Positions 25,571 to 35,424 are shown, counted from the first letter of the stretch. The stretch: DNA of 64,000 nt from Azospirillum sp. B21 (GCF_008364825.1 NZ_VTTO01000003.1:1-64000); one strand, 5' to 3'. The notes: a model not told the origin generated them from the letters alone. Numbers and translations are program-made.

Positions 25571-27793
25571 TCACGCCGCCCGCCTGGCCGCGGAAGGGCC
25601 GGTCGCACCGCCTGCCGCTGCCCCGGCGATTCCGCGGGTGGCGGCCAGATGCTCGCCGATGCGCTTGTCGGCGCGCTGGATGTGTTCGAACAGCCATTCG
25701 CGGGTCAGGGCCAGCAATTCGTCGGCCACGGAGTCGCCGGCATCCAGGCGGCGGCGCAGGTCACCGGCCCGGGTGCGCAGTGCCTCGTGCTGGGCCTTGT
25801 GGGCCTTGGCGTCGGGATAGCCGCACTGGTCCATCAGCCGCTCCTCCTGCTCGAAATGCAGGACCGTGTAGGCCATCAGCCGGCCGATCGCCTCGCCCAG
25901 CGCCCGGCGGTCGCCGGTGTTGCCGCCGGGGGAGCCCTTCGCCCGCCGCGCCAGAGAAGCCGCCTCGTTCATCAGCGCGATCAGGATCATGTGGTCAGTG
26001 TCGATTCCCTCCTCGCCGACCGCCAGGTCGTCGGTCCAGGGCATGAAGGTTTCCGATCCGTCCGGCGGGGCATCGTGGAGCGCGGCGAGCGGTGCCGCGT
26101 TGATCGCCTCGACATTGACCAGGAAGGCGTCGACCATCCCGCGCAGCCCCTCCGCCTGCCGCGACAGCCCGCCGGCGGCGTCCAGCAGCGCGCCGGCCGA
26201 CCGTTCGGTCTCCAGCGCCGCGTCGGACACGGCGTCGATGCTGGTGGAGACCTGCCGGGTGCCCTCCGCCGCCTCGCCGGCGCTGCGGGCGATCTCGCCG
26301 GTTGCCGCACCCTGTTGCTGGACGGCGGCGGCGATGGAGGTGCCGATCTCGTCGCTGCGGGCGACGATGGTGCCGATCTCGCGGATGGCGGCGACGGCGG
26401 CCCGTGTGGCCTCCTGCACCTCGGCGATGTGGCGGGCGATCTCCTCGGTCGCCTTGGCGGTCTGGTTGGCCAGGGTCTTCACCTCACCCGCCACCACGGC
26501 GAACCCCTTGCCCATCTCGCCGGCCCGCGCCGCCTCGATGGTGGCGTTCAGCGCCAGCAGGTTGGTCTGGCCGGCGATTCCGGCGATCAGGTCGGCCACC
26601 TCGCCGATCTTCTGGGCGGCTTGGCCCAGCCCGTCGATCCGCTCCTCCGCCTTGTGCGAGGCTTCCACCGCCTGGGTGGAGATGGCCGACGAGGTCACCA
26701 CCTGCTGCCCAATCGCCGCGATGGACCCGGTCAACTGCTCCGCCGCCGAAGCGACGGTCTGGACACTGCTTGACGCCTGCTGCGAGGCGCCGGCGACGGA
26801 AATCGCCTCGCACCGGTTGCGGTCCGCGGTGGCGGACAGGGCGCGGGCGGTGGTCTCCAGCGTGCCGACGGCGGCGCCGACGGTGCGGATGGTTTCCGCA
26901 ATGGTGGCGTCGAAGCGGTCGGTCAGCCGCTTCAGCGCCTGGGCGCGCTGCCCATCGACGCGATGCTCGATCTTCTGCCGCTCCCAGTGGCGGGCGAGAT
27001 CGATCTGCTGGACGCGGAAGACCTCCACGGTGCGGGCCATGGCCCCGATCTCGTCGCCGCGGCCCAGCCCGGGCACGGCGACCGCGCTGTTGCCGCCGGC
27101 CAGATCCTCCATGACCCGACCCAGGCCGCCGAGCGGCCGGACGATGGCCCGGCTGACCAGCAGCGCCAGAAGCCCGGCGGCCAGCGCGATCAGCAGCCCG
27201 GTACCGGCCAGCCGCCACGCGGCGCGGCGGAAGGCGTCGTCGACGTCGTCGATGTAGATGCCCGATCCGACGAGCCAGCCCCAGGGGGCGAAGCCCTTGA
27301 CATAGGACAGCTTCGCCACCGGCTCCGCCGACCCGGGCTTCGGCCAGAGGTAATCGACGAATCCGGCACCCTCGGCCTTCACCACGCGCACGAAATCCTG
27401 GAACAGCAGCTTGCCGTTGGGGTCGGCGTTGCGCGACACGTCTGTGCCGTCCAACTCCGGCTTGATCGGGTGCATGACCATGCGCGGGCTGAGATCGGTG
27501 ACGAAAAAATACTCGTCGCCGTCGTGACGCAACGCCTTCAGCGAAGCCTTCGCGCCGGCCTGCGCCTCGGCGCGGGAGAGGGCGCCGGCACGTTCGCGCG
27601 CCTCGAAATGAGTGATCAGGCTGTGGGCGATCTCCACCACGTTGCGCGTCTTGTCGCGGCGGTCGGCCATCATCTCGGCACGCAGCCCCATCAGGCTGAC
27701 CGCGGCGATCAGGACGAGCCCGACACCCGCCGCCGCCAGGATCACTGCGATCTTGCCCCGGATGCTGATGCGTTCGAACACGGCAACGGTCAC
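25571..27793 (-). CDS. Methyl-accepting chemotaxis protein with C-terminal hemerythrin domain
   Basis: About 740 residues. TM1 near residues 13-35, a periplasmic single-Cache (sCache_2) domain ([34 protein letters not shown]), TM2 near 190-210, HAMP, the signalling hairpin with tip [21 protein letters not shown], and from about residue 585 a bacteriohemerythrin domain. All seven di-iron ligands are present: H in DTDHMIL, H and E in HFEQEERLM, two H in HKAQHEAL, H and D in EHIQRADKR. Hemerythrin binds O2 reversibly, so aerotaxis or redox sensing is likely. GTG at 27793 after GAGGGGG is chosen; the frame is open to an ATG at 27865. Confidence 0.92.
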   Translation of the reverse strand: MTVAVFERISIRGKIAVILAAAGVGLVLIAAVSLMGLRAEMMADRRDKTRNVVEIAHSLITHFEARERAGALSRAEAQAGAKASLKALRHDGDEYFFVTDLSPRMVMHPIKPELDGTDVSRNADPNGKLLFQDFVRVVKAEGAGFVDYLWPKPGSAEPVAKLSYVKGFAPWGWLVGSGIYIDDVDDAFRRAAWRLAGTGLLIALAAGLLALLVSRAIVRPLGGLGRVMEDLAGGNSAVAVPGLGRGDEIGAMARTVEVFRVQQIDLARHWERQKIEHRVDGQRAQALKRLTDRFDATIAETIRTVGAAVGTLETTARALSATADRNRCEAISVAGASQQASSSVQTVASAAEQLTGSIAAIGQQVVTSSAISTQAVEASHKAEERIDGLGQAAQKIGEVADLIAGIAGQTNLLALNATIEAARAGEMGKGFAVVAGEVKTLANQTAKATEEIARHIAEVQEATRAAVAAIREIGTIVARSDEIGTSIAAAVQQQGAATGEIARSAGEAAEGTRQVSTSIDAVSDAALETERSAGALLDAAGGLSRQAEGLRGMVDAFLVNVEAINAAPLAALHDAPPDGSETFMPWTDDLAVGEEGIDTDHMILIALMNEAASLARRAKGSPGGNTGDRRALGEAIGRLMAYTVLHFEQEERLMDQCGYPDAKAHKAQHEALRTRAGDLRRRLDAGDSVADELLALTREWLFEHIQRADKRIGEHLAATRGIAGAAAGGATGPSAARRAA

Positions 27794-27956
27794 GGCTGCG
27801 GCCCCCTCGGCGATGTCCTTAAAATTTTGGGGACATTTGCCGCGGTTGGCTCGGCCGTCAAGCATATTTGCTCGTATATCCTACGTTTCGTTCAACTGAA
27901 TGTCATAAATGCAACCATAGTGGAGTGTGAGGGGTGAGCCCGCTGGCGCGATGGAC

Positions 27957-27983
27957 CGGGAGGCGCCGCATCGACGCCTCCCG
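27957..27983 (-). terminator. Hairpin downstream of phoH
   Basis: Nine-base stem CGGGAGGCG / CGCCTCCCG with a 9-base loop, 26 bases after the phoH stop; no T-run. Confidence 0.5.
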
Positions 27984-28009
27984 TGCAACGCTGCGGCGAA
28001 TGGCCGCCG

Positions 28010-28765
28010 TCAGAGCACCGTCAGCATGCTGGCGACCAGCGGATGGCGGACGATGTCCTTCTCGGTCAGGCGGGCGACGGCGATGCCCTCCACCGCTTCC
28101 AGCCGGCGGGCGATGTCGGCCAGCCCGGACAGGTTGTCCAGCAGGTCGGTCTGGTCGGGGTCGCCGGTCAGCACCATGGTGGAGTGCCAGCCCAGCCGGG
28201 TCAGCAGCATCTTGATCTGGGCGTAGGTGCAGTTCTGCGCCTCGTCGATCACCACGAAGGCGTTGTTCAGGGTGCGGCCGCGCATGAAGCCCACCGGCGC
28301 GATCTCGATGGTGCCGTCGGCCATCATCATCCGCAGCCGCTTCGACCCCAGCCGGTCGGTCAGCGCGTCGTAGAGCGGGCGCAGGAAGGGCGCCATCTTC
28401 TCGTGCATGTCGCCGGGCAGGTAGCCGATGCTCTCGCCGGCCTCGATCGCCGGGCGGGACAGGACGATGCGATCGACGCTGCCCGATTCCAGCGCCTCAA
28501 CAGCGGAGGAGATGGCGATGTAGGTCTTGCCGGTGCCGGCCGGTCCGAGAGCCACCACCAGATTGTGCGTCCTGATGGCGTCCATCAGAAGCTTCTGGTT
28601 GGGGTTCTGCGGCTTGACCTTGCGGAGATAGCTCTGGTCGCGGCGGTCGTCGCTCCCACCAAGCGGATCCCAGCCGGTGCTGGCGGGGCTGCTCATGCCG
28701 GGGAAAAGCGGGTGGACGGTGGAGTCGTCCGCCGCGGCGATGCCTTTGCTGGAACGCTTGGCCAT
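28010..28765 (-). CDS. PhoH family ATPase
   Basis: 251-residue cytosolic P-loop protein. Walker A is ALGPAGTGKTYIA near residue 75, Walker B is AFVVIDEAQNCT near residue 170, followed by LTGDPDQTDL. PhoH proteins are predicted RNA-linked ATPases. It is close in form to the stand-alone PhoH rather than the ybeZ member, which normally sits beside ybeY and corC; those are absent here. ATG at 28765, 70 bases from a terminator that serves a transcript coming from the other side. Confidence 0.92.
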   Translation of the reverse strand: MAKRSSKGIAAADDSTVHPLFPGMSSPASTGWDPLGGSDDRRDQSYLRKVKPQNPNQKLLMDAIRTHNLVVALGPAGTGKTYIAISSAVEALESGSVDRIVLSRPAIEAGESIGYLPGDMHEKMAPFLRPLYDALTDRLGSKRLRMMMADGTIEIAPVGFMRGRTLNNAFVVIDEAQNCTYAQIKMLLTRLGWHSTMVLTGDPDQTDLLDNLSGLADIARRLEAVEGIAVARLTEKDIVRHPLVASMLTVL

Positions 28766-28839
28766 GTCGCATCTCCTCGATAGGTGGGGGTGGCGCCGGA
28801 GTCAGGCACGAGGGCTTCAGCCACCAGGAATCCGGGCAC

Positions 28840-28865
28840 AAAAAAACCTCCCGCAGGGGGGAGGC
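28840..28865 (-). terminator. Rho-independent terminator of an unassigned minus-strand transcript
   Basis: Stem CCTCCC / GGGAGG followed by T7 on the minus strand. It lies upstream of phoH, so it must end a transcript that starts to the right, where no convincing gene is found. Confidence 0.8.
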
Positions 28866-29020
28866 TCGATCGGGCGCATGGATGCTCGCTGATGAGTGCT
28901 TCGCCGGGCGTTGCGGCCGGGCGTCGTGCCGGATCCGGACATGCCGGTGCGGGCCGACGAGGGAGGTGCTCTATGAGCGAAACAAGGTGCAAGAGAACCT
29001 CGTCGTCGTTGGAAACCACG
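28866..29020 (-). ncRNA. Candidate small RNA ending at the 28840 terminator
   Basis: The only strong signal is the terminator. The region just upstream holds complementary 8-base arms CGACGAGG (28955-28962) and CCTCGTCG (28998-29005) around a 35-base loop. A GTG-started open frame (from about 29019) exists but runs through the terminator hairpin. No signature of 6S, SRP, RNase P or tmRNA was found. Start position is a guess. Confidence 0.3.
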
Positions 29021-29588
29021 CAACCCGACTGTACCGGTCCAAACGCATCGCGTCAGGCAAAATTGCGGCCGACGCGAAATATTCATACTAGATGTGGTGT
29101 GGGTGCCGCAGGAAAGCCGGTAGGGGCGGGGTTGGTAACCCTTTCCGCCGAGCCGCATCGTCCACCGGATGGCCTTCCGGCCGATGCGCCCGAAAGGCTT
29201 TGCCGCTGCCGGACGCTTTCATTACACTGTGCGGCCACGGGGGAAATCGAACGATATGCTGCAACCCTGGCCTGTCCGCTCAGGTGGATGGCCGCGACCC
29301 AAGGTCGTCGTTCAGGTCGTCGCGATCTGCGATGGCCGGGCTGGGTGGGGCTTTGTCCGTCGCCGGGCGATGACCCGGCGTTCGGGCGTGGCATTCGATT
29401 GTCACCCGTGGGGGCGGGGAAACTCTTGAATCCGACCGCTGCGGACGGCTAGAAGGCGCGGATTGGCTGGCTCGATGCCGGTGCCGCGCGCGATGGCGGT
29501 CGGCTCCGGACCGGACGCAGGGCGGAACCAGACGCATGGCGGACCGGACGCACGGCACGGGACGGCAGGAACGAACGGGAAGGCTACG
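29021..29588. other. Gene-poor stretch before minC
   Basis: No recognisable protein or RNA gene on either strand; open frames here have shadow-like composition. An A/T-rich patch (AAATATTCATACTAGAT, around 29077-29093) interrupts the GC-rich background and could hold a promoter. Confidence 0.5.
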
Positions 29589-30356
29589 GTGAGCAGCGCC
29601 AGTCAGGTCGCCGAACGGGATGTGCCGTTCCAGTTGCGTGGCAATTCCTTCACCATGATGGTGCTGAAGGTCTTTGCTCCGACATCGCCGAATTTCTTCA
29701 CCCAGCTGAACGTCAAGGTGCGCCAGGCGCCCAACTTCTTCCACAACGCGCCGGTCGTGCTGGATTTCGACGACCTGCCGGAGGCCATCGTCTTCGACCT
29801 GGGCGCCTTCGTGGCGCAGGTGCAGGCGCTGAACCTGCTGCCGGTCGGTTTCCAGGGCGGGCCGCAGGCCGTGCGCGAGGCGGCGATGAATGTCGGCCTG
29901 ACGCCGATGCCGTCGGGCCGCGCCGCCAAGCTGGAAGAGGTGGTGAAGGCCCCCGATCCCCGCCAGCCGGATCAGCAGGCGCCGGTCGCCGCGCCGCAGG
30001 TGCTGATCGAGGTCGTCCACCGCCCGACCGTGGTGGTGACCGAACCGGTGCGCTCCGGCATGCGGGTCTATGCGGAGAAGACCGACCTGATCGTCACCAG
30101 TTCCGTTTCCCCGGGGGCGGAACTGCTGGCCGACGGCAACATCCATGTCTATGGCGCCCTGCGCGGCCGGGCGCTGGCCGGTTTTTCCGGCGACACCAAC
30201 GCCCGCATCTTCTGCCACAGCCTGGAGGCGGAGGTGCTATCGGTCGCAGGCAATTATCGCATCAGCGAAGACATCGGCAGTGACTTTTACAAGAAAGCCG
30301 TGCAGGTTTTCCTGCGCGACGGCGTCCTCAGCATGGACCTTCTGAAGACGGGCTGA
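29589..30356 (+). CDS. minC: Septum site-determining protein MinC
   Basis: 255-residue inhibitor of FtsZ assembly. N-terminal domain (PFQLRGNSFTMMVLKVF) and C-terminal beta-helix domain (VRSGMRVYAEKTDLIVTSSV, then GADIHVYGALRGRALAG-like block HVYGALRGRALAGFSGD) are both present, with a Pro/Gln-rich linker around residue 115. GTG start at 29589 with GGGAAGG six bases before; the frame is open upstream to 29463 but that part is not MinC-like. First gene of minCDE; with MinD it blocks division at the poles. Confidence 0.94.
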   Translation: MSSASQVAERDVPFQLRGNSFTMMVLKVFAPTSPNFFTQLNVKVRQAPNFFHNAPVVLDFDDLPEAIVFDLGAFVAQVQALNLLPVGFQGGPQAVREAAMNVGLTPMPSGRAAKLEEVVKAPDPRQPDQQAPVAAPQVLIEVVHRPTVVVTEPVRSGMRVYAEKTDLIVTSSVSPGAELLADGNIHVYGALRGRALAGFSGDTNARIFCHSLEAEVLSVAGNYRISEDIGSDFYKKAVQVFLRDGVLSMDLLKTG

Positions 30357-30378
30357 GACGCGGTAGGATAGGATCTTC

Positions 30379-30400
30379 TCCGAAGGGTGAAATCTTCGGA
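30379..30400. other. Hairpin between minC and minD
   Basis: Stem TCCGAAG / CTTCGGA with an 8-base loop in the 94-base minC-minD spacer. It may adjust relative expression or mRNA processing; no T-run. Confidence 0.35.
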
Positions 30401-30450
30401 TCGTCTATGGTATCGGTGACGGCAACTTTGGGATTATGGGAGAGGCTCCG

Positions 30451-31266
30451 TTGAGCAAGATCATCGTCATGACCTCCGGCAAGGGCGGTGTCGGCAAGAC
30501 GACCTCGTCCGCGGCCTTCGCGACCGGACTGGCGCTTCGCGGCTTCAAGACGGTCGTCATCGACTTCGACGTCGGTCTGCGCAACCTCGATCTGGTGATG
30601 GGCTGCGAGCGCCGGGTGGTCTTCGACTTCATCAACGTCATCAACGGCGAGGCGAAGCTCAACCAGGCGCTGATCAAGGACAAGCGGATCGAGAACCTCT
30701 ACATCCTGCCGACCTCGCAGACGCGCGACAAGGACGCGCTGACCCGCGAGGGGGTGGAGAAGGTCCTGAACGAGCTGTCGAAGGAATTCGACTACATCCT
30801 GTGCGACAGCCCGGCCGGCATCGAGCGCGGCGCACTGATGTCGCTCTACTTCGCCGACCACGCGATCATCGTCACCAACCCCGAAGTCTCGTCGGTGCGC
30901 GACAGCGACCGCATCCTGGGCGTGCTGAACTCGCGTTCCCGCCGGGCGGAACAGGGGCTGGAGCCGGTGACCCAGCAGCTGCTGCTGACCCGCTACGACC
31001 CGGAGCGCGTCGAGAAGGGCGAGATGCTGAAGGTCGACGACGTGCTGGAGATCCTGGCGATCCCGCTGCTCGGCGTCATTCCGGAAAGCCAGGCGGTGCT
31101 GCGCGCCTCCAACGTCGGCATGCCGGTGATCCTCGACGAGGTTTCCAACGCCGGCCTGGCCTATTCGGACGCGGTCGGCCGCTTCCTGGGCGAGGACATC
31201 GAGCATCGCTTCGTCACCCCCCAGAAGAAGGGCCTGTTCAGCCGGCTCCTGCGGAGGAGCGCATGA
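30451..31266 (+). CDS. minD: Septum site-determining protein MinD
   Basis: 271-residue membrane-cycling ATPase. Deviant Walker A SGKGGVGKTTSS at residues 9-20, FDVGLRNLDLVMGCE near residue 40, DSPAGIERGA near residue 120, and a C-terminal amphipathic membrane-targeting helix (KKGLFSRLLRRS). A TTG start at 30451 preceded by GGAGAGG gives the family start (M)SKIIV and the standard length; an ATG at 30436 would add five residues but has a poor ribosome site. Overlaps minE by four bases. Confidence 0.95.
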   Translation: MSKIIVMTSGKGGVGKTTSSAAFATGLALRGFKTVVIDFDVGLRNLDLVMGCERRVVFDFINVINGEAKLNQALIKDKRIENLYILPTSQTRDKDALTREGVEKVLNELSKEFDYILCDSPAGIERGALMSLYFADHAIIVTNPEVSSVRDSDRILGVLNSRSRRAEQGLEPVTQQLLLTRYDPERVEKGEMLKVDDVLEILAIPLLGVIPESQAVLRASNVGMPVILDEVSNAGLAYSDAVGRFLGEDIEHRFVTPQKKGLFSRLLRRSA

Positions 31267-31622
31267 GCATCTTCAACTTCTTCCGCGCGGCCCCGCGCGC
31301 GTCGGCCGTCCAGGCCAAGGAGCGTCTGCAGATCGTCATGGCGCACGAGCGCGCCGGTCGCAGCGGCCCCGACTATCTGCCGATGCTCCAGCAGGAATTG
31401 CTGGCGGTCATCGCCAAATACGTCAACATCGACGAGAACAAGGTCGAGGTTAAGCTTGACCGCGGCGGCGATTGTTCGACGCTGGAGGTCAACATCGAGT
31501 TGCCGGCCCGCGAGCAGGCCAAGGCAGCCGCCGCGGCCAAGGCGGCCGAGAAGCCGGCCGGCAACGACGATGCCGCGGCCAAGCGGGCGGCCGGCAACTC
31601 GGGCGCGAAGAAGCGGATCTGA
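31263..31622 (+). CDS. minE: Cell division topological specificity factor MinE with extended tail
   Basis: 119 residues. Membrane-binding start MSIFNFFRAAPRASAVQAKE, the MinD-binding segment ERLQIVMAHERAG, and the dimer fold with DYLPMLQQELLAVIAKYV and STLEVNIELP. Typical MinE is 85-95 residues; here a Lys/Ala-rich tail of about 27 residues (AAAAKAAEKPAG and so on) follows the conserved part. MinE drives MinD off the membrane and gives pole-to-pole oscillation. ATG overlaps the minD stop; a strong terminator follows. Confidence 0.94.
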   Translation: MSIFNFFRAAPRASAVQAKERLQIVMAHERAGRSGPDYLPMLQQELLAVIAKYVNIDENKVEVKLDRGGDCSTLEVNIELPAREQAKAAAAAKAAEKPAGNDDAAAKRAAGNSGAKKRI

Positions 31623-31665
31623 GCCGGAGGCGGCTCCCGTTGCTGCCTTCGCCTGACCATCCGGG

Positions 31666-31699
31666 ATCCCTCCGGTGCAGCCGCGCCGGGGGGATTTTT
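31666..31699 (+). terminator. Rho-independent terminator of minCDE
   Basis: Ten-pair stem ATCCCTCCGG / CCGGGGGGAT (one G-U) with a 10-base loop and a following T5. Confidence 0.87.
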
Positions 31700-31928
31700 G
31701 CGTTTGAAGCTTCCGCATCGCACATCTGCATCGGACATAGGCCGCCCCTGATCATCCGTCCGGGTTTACGGGCGGGCGGGGACGGGGTATCAACAGGGAT
31801 ACGCCGCACGAAAGGCCAATGGCTCCAAAGGCCTGCCCCATGACCGGTCGCAGAGCCGTTCTGGGGGCCGGCAGGGGCGCCGTCCAGGGCTGGCTGCGGC
31901 GGACCGACCACGGGACAAGAGGGTGCCG

Positions 31929-33341
31929 ATGTTCCTCGATTGCTCGTCGCTGATCGCCGAAAACCCGCCGCGGCCATCGAACGGAATTGCGGTCACGGAC
32001 ATCGACGGCGACGGGGCCTTCGAGCTGGTCGTGGCCGGCTACCGCACCGCCAACCTGGTCCTGAAATGGGTGGACGGCCGGCTGGTCGACATCGCCGGCC
32101 CGCTGCTCGCCGATCCCGCCGGTCCCGCTCTGGGGCTGGCCGCCGCCGACATCGACGGCGACGGGCGGGAGGAGCTGTATGTGGTCAACTGCGACCGCGC
32201 CACCGGTTCCAAGGATATGGCCGACCGGCTCTTCGCCTGCTTCGGCAAGCATTGGCTCGACCTGTTTGCCCAGGCGGAGAATGCCGGCGCCGCCAACCAC
32301 ACCGCGGCCGGCGCGGTCGCGGCGATGGACCGCTGGGGTCACGGCCGCTACGGCTTCCTGGTGGCGACGGACGGTGGGCCCTTGCGCCTGTACGAGTTGA
32401 CCCGCCGCGGCCGGCTGGAGGATGGGGCGGAGGAGGCCGGGCTGGACTCGATCGGCGCGGCACGCGGCGTCACCGCCCTGTCGATCGTCTCGGACCACAT
32501 GGATGTGGTGACGGTCAACGACGGCGGTCCCAACGAGCTGTTCCGCAACCTCGGCGACGGCAATTTCGAGGAGATCGCGGAAGAACGCGGCATCGCCGAT
32601 TCGCGTCCGTCCGGCCGTGCGGTGGTGGCACTGGACGCCGACGGCGACGGGCTGTTCGATCTGGTGGTCGGCACCTGGGACGGGGCGCAGCGCTATTTCC
32701 AGCAGCGCATGGGCGGTGGCTTCGTCGAATCGGCCGGTGCCGACTTTTCGATGCCCGGCCGCATCTTCACCGTCGTCGCAGCCGATTTCGACAATGACGG
32801 CTATGAAGAGCTGTTCTTCCATGCCCATGGCGAGCCCAACCGCTTGTTCGGCTGGCGCAACGACCAGTGGCAGGAACTGGAGCTTGGCGATGCCGCCGAG
32901 CCGAAGGGCCTCGGCACCGGCGCGGTCGCGGCCGACATCGATGGGGACGGGCGGCTGGAACTGATCCTGGCGCATGGCAGTTCCCATGGCGGCCACGGCT
33001 CCCATGGGGGCGGCCATGGCGCAGAGGGCAGTGCGCAGCCGCTGTCGGTCTTCCGTCCGGAGGCGACCAACAATGGCTGGCTGCGCGTGCAGCCGCTGAC
33101 CCCCTTCGGGGCGCCGGCCCGTGGTGCGGTGGTCAGCCTGACCGCCGGCGGACGCCGCCAGCGCCGGGCGGTGTGCGCCGGCTCCGGCTATCTCTGCCAG
33201 GGCGAACCGGTCGCCCATTTCGGGCTGGGACCGCTCCATGCGGTGGAGCAGGTGGAGGTGCGCTGGCCCGACGGCACCGTGGTGACGGTGGACAACCCGC
33301 CGGCCGACCGGCTGCTCACCGTTCCCTATCCGCCGGAGTAA
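31929..33341 (+). CDS. FG-GAP/VCBS repeat protein with ASPIC/UnbV domain (CRTAC1-like)
   Basis: 470 residues. Calcium-binding FG-GAP/VCBS motifs recur: TDIDGDGAFELVV near residue 24, AADIDGDGREELYV, ALDADGDGLFDLVVG, AADFDNDGYEELFF and AADIDGDGRLELIL, a beta-propeller pattern. A His/Gly-rich loop (SSHGGHGSHGGGHG) is inserted at about residue 355, and the C-terminus is an ASPIC/UnbV domain (GAVVSLTAGG, HFGLGPLHAVEQVEVRWPDG). This is the CRTAC1 family build, usually secreted, yet no signal peptide is visible from the ATG at 31929 (AGAGG upstream) or the GTG at 31923. Function unknown. Confidence 0.88.
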   Translation: MFLDCSSLIAENPPRPSNGIAVTDIDGDGAFELVVAGYRTANLVLKWVDGRLVDIAGPLLADPAGPALGLAAADIDGDGREELYVVNCDRATGSKDMADRLFACFGKHWLDLFAQAENAGAANHTAAGAVAAMDRWGHGRYGFLVATDGGPLRLYELTRRGRLEDGAEEAGLDSIGAARGVTALSIVSDHMDVVTVNDGGPNELFRNLGDGNFEEIAEERGIADSRPSGRAVVALDADGDGLFDLVVGTWDGAQRYFQQRMGGGFVESAGADFSMPGRIFTVVAADFDNDGYEELFFHAHGEPNRLFGWRNDQWQELELGDAAEPKGLGTGAVAADIDGDGRLELILAHGSSHGGHGSHGGGHGAEGSAQPLSVFRPEATNNGWLRVQPLTPFGAPARGAVVSLTAGGRRQRRAVCAGSGYLCQGEPVAHFGLGPLHAVEQVEVRWPDGTVVTVDNPPADRLLTVPYPPE

Positions 33342-33596
33342 GGCAGCTGCTCCGCCCTAACCGTCCGCACCCAAATATTTCAGTACCGCAATAGGTAGGG
33401 TCTTTCCTGCAAGCTTCCGTCACATTACAGTGCAAATCGTTGCGGCGCCCGCGGTGCGGGGCATCGCGCGGCATGCCGATCCGGACATAATCCGTCCCTG
33501 CCGCCGGCTTTCGCCGCAACGAAGGAGCATGCCGGGACCATCATGCCGGGCTGGCGTGATCCGGGCGGGTCAGGGATGCGGGGGACCGGAAGGCAC

Positions 33597-34121
33597 ATGG
33601 CACGACGCGACGTTCTCCTGACGGGGGTGGAACGCTTCTTCGACCCGGATGAAGTCATCGTTTCAAAGACGGACCTGAAGGGGCGGATCACCTACGCGAA
33701 CCGGGTGTTCCAGCAGGTCGCCGGCTATAACGAATCGGAGCTGATGGGCGCCCCCCATTCCATCGTGCGCCATCCCGACATGCCGCGCTGCGTCTTCAAG
33801 CTGTTGTGGGTCACGCTGGAGGCGGGGCAGGAGATCTTCGCCTATGTCGTCAACCGCGCCCGCAACGGTGACCATTATTGGGTCTTCGCCCATGTCACGC
33901 CGAGTTTCGACGCGGACGGGCGGGTGATCGGCTACCACTCCTCCCGCCGGGTGCCGGAGCGGTCGGCGCTGGACAAGGTCATCCCGCTCTACCGCCAGCT
34001 CCTCGAAATCGAGGACAGCCACGCCGACCGCAAGCAGGGGATGGAGGCCGGATTCGCCGCCGTCCTGGCCCTGCTGGCCGAAAAGGGAATCGGGTATGAC
34101 GAATTCGTCTTCTCCCTCTAA
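33597..34121 (+). CDS. PAS domain protein (Aer-type sensor module)
   Basis: 174-residue soluble protein made of one PAS domain: [41 protein letters not shown], then an [21 protein letters not shown] core and [16 protein letters not shown], matching the FAD-type PAS of Aer (YNE...[13 protein letters not shown] pattern). A C-terminal helix ([16 protein letters not shown]) extends it. The ATG at 33597 follows GGAAGG; earlier in-frame ATGs at 33543 and 33576 exist. Its end overlaps the next receptor gene by 26 bases, so the two are coupled and probably form one redox or oxygen sensing receptor. Confidence 0.88.
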   Translation: MARRDVLLTGVERFFDPDEVIVSKTDLKGRITYANRVFQQVAGYNESELMGAPHSIVRHPDMPRCVFKLLWVTLEAGQEIFAYVVNRARNGDHYWVFAHVTPSFDADGRVIGYHSSRRVPERSALDKVIPLYRQLLEIEDSHADRKQGMEAGFAAVLALLAEKGIGYDEFVFSL

Positions 34122-35424
34122 TGCGTCGTCCCTGACCCGGGCCGGTTGGCTGGTTGCGCTTGGCCTCGTCGCGCTGGCGGTCCTCCTGGTCGTCGAGATG
34201 CTGGATGCCGGCAGTGTCGCTGTGCGCGCCGGTCTGGCGCTGGCCGGGCTCGCCGCGCTGGGCGGGGCCGGTCTGTACCTGCGCCGCGTCGGCGCGGTGG
34301 TGCGGCAACTGGCCGCGGTCAACCGTGCCGTCGCCGCCGGCGATTTCGAAGCGCGGGTGATCGGCATCCGCGAGGGCGGGGCGCTGGGCGAACTGATGCA
34401 CGCCACCAACGATGCCATCGACCGCACCGACGCCTTCGTGCGCGAGGCGACGGCCTCCATGCATGCGGTGTCGGAGCACAAGTATTTCCGCCGAATCGTG
34501 CTGCGCGGCATGCAGGGCGGCTTCCTGCACGCCAGCCGCACCATCAATGCGGCGACCGAGAGCATTTCGCAGAAGGTCGCCGGTTTCGCCGGCGTCACCC
34601 AGCGCTTCGAGGGCCAGATCCAGAGCGTCTGCAGCGAGGTGGCCGACACCGCCCATCAGTTGGAGGTCTCCGCCCGCACCATGGAGACGGACGCGACCCA
34701 GGCGACCGGCAAGGCCTCGTCGGTCGCGGCCTCCGCGGCGCAGACCGGCAGCAATGTCGGCAGCGTCGCCGCCGCGACGGAAGAGCTGTCCGCCTCCATC
34801 GCCGAGATCGCCCGCCAGATCGGCGACGTCGCCCGCGTCGCCGAAACCGCGGCCGGCGAGGCCGAGCGGTCGAACGCGTTGGTCGCCACGCTGTCGGGGG
34901 CGGCGCGCACGGTCGGCGACGTCATCACCCTGATCAACGACATCGCCAGCCAGACCAACCTCCTGGCCCTGAACGCCACGATCGAGGCGGCACGGGCGGG
35001 GGAGGCCGGCAAGGGCTTCGCCGTCGTGGCGCAGGAGGTGAAGCGGCTGGCCGACCAGACCGCCAAGGCCACCGGCGACATCGCGGCCCAGATTGCCGGC
35101 ATCCAGTCCTCCACCGACGAGGCGGTCGGCGCCATCGTCGGCATCGGCCGCACCATCACCTCGATCAACCAGATCGCGGCCGGCATCAGCGCCGGGATCG
35201 AGCAGCAGGGCTCCGCCGTCCGCGAGATCGTCGTCAACATGGAGCAGGCCGCCGCCGGCACCCGTGCCGTGTCCGACGACATCCGCGAGGTCACCGATGC
35301 CGCCGGCCGCACCAGCGGCACCGCGCACGAGGTGTTCGCCGCGTCCGAACGCATGGCGGCCGAAGCCGACCGGCTGACCCGCGAGGTCCAGCGTTTCCTC
35401 GACGAGATGCATCGCGTCGCCTGA
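34096..35424 (+). CDS. Membrane-bound methyl-accepting chemotaxis protein, partner of PAS protein
   Basis: 442 residues. Two closely spaced hydrophobic segments ([21 protein letters not shown] and [19 protein letters not shown]) with almost no periplasmic loop, then a HAMP-like region, and the signalling hairpin with tip [21 protein letters not shown] around residues 280-300. The lack of a periplasmic sensor is just what is seen in the C-terminal half of Aer, and the PAS module is the preceding gene in another frame. AAGGGA precedes the ATG. Methylation-type Glu/Gln pairs are present along the bundle. Confidence 0.92.
   Translation: MTNSSSPSNASSLTRAGWLVALGLVALAVLLVVEMLDAGSVAVRAGLALAGLAALGGAGLYLRRVGAVVRQLAAVNRAVAAGDFEARVIGIREGGALGELMHATNDAIDRTDAFVREATASMHAVSEHKYFRRIVLRGMQGGFLHASRTINAATESISQKVAGFAGVTQRFEGQIQSVCSEVADTAHQLEVSARTMETDATQATGKASSVAASAAQTGSNVGSVAAATEELSASIAEIARQIGDVARVAETAAGEAERSNALVATLSGAARTVGDVITLINDIASQTNLLALNATIEAARAGEAGKGFAVVAQEVKRLADQTAKATGDIAAQIAGIQSSTDEAVGAIVGIGRTITSINQIAAGISAGIEQQGSAVREIVVNMEQAAAGTRAVSDDIREVTDAAGRTSGTAHEVFAASERMAAEADRLTREVQRFLDEMHRVA

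Noticed and set aside
28973-29452. Plus-strand frame with a good ribosome site (GGGAGG) and ATG at 28973
   Set aside because: The predicted sequence is Ser/Thr/Arg/Cys-rich with no conserved pattern and continues into shadow-like sequence, so it is not listed as a gene.
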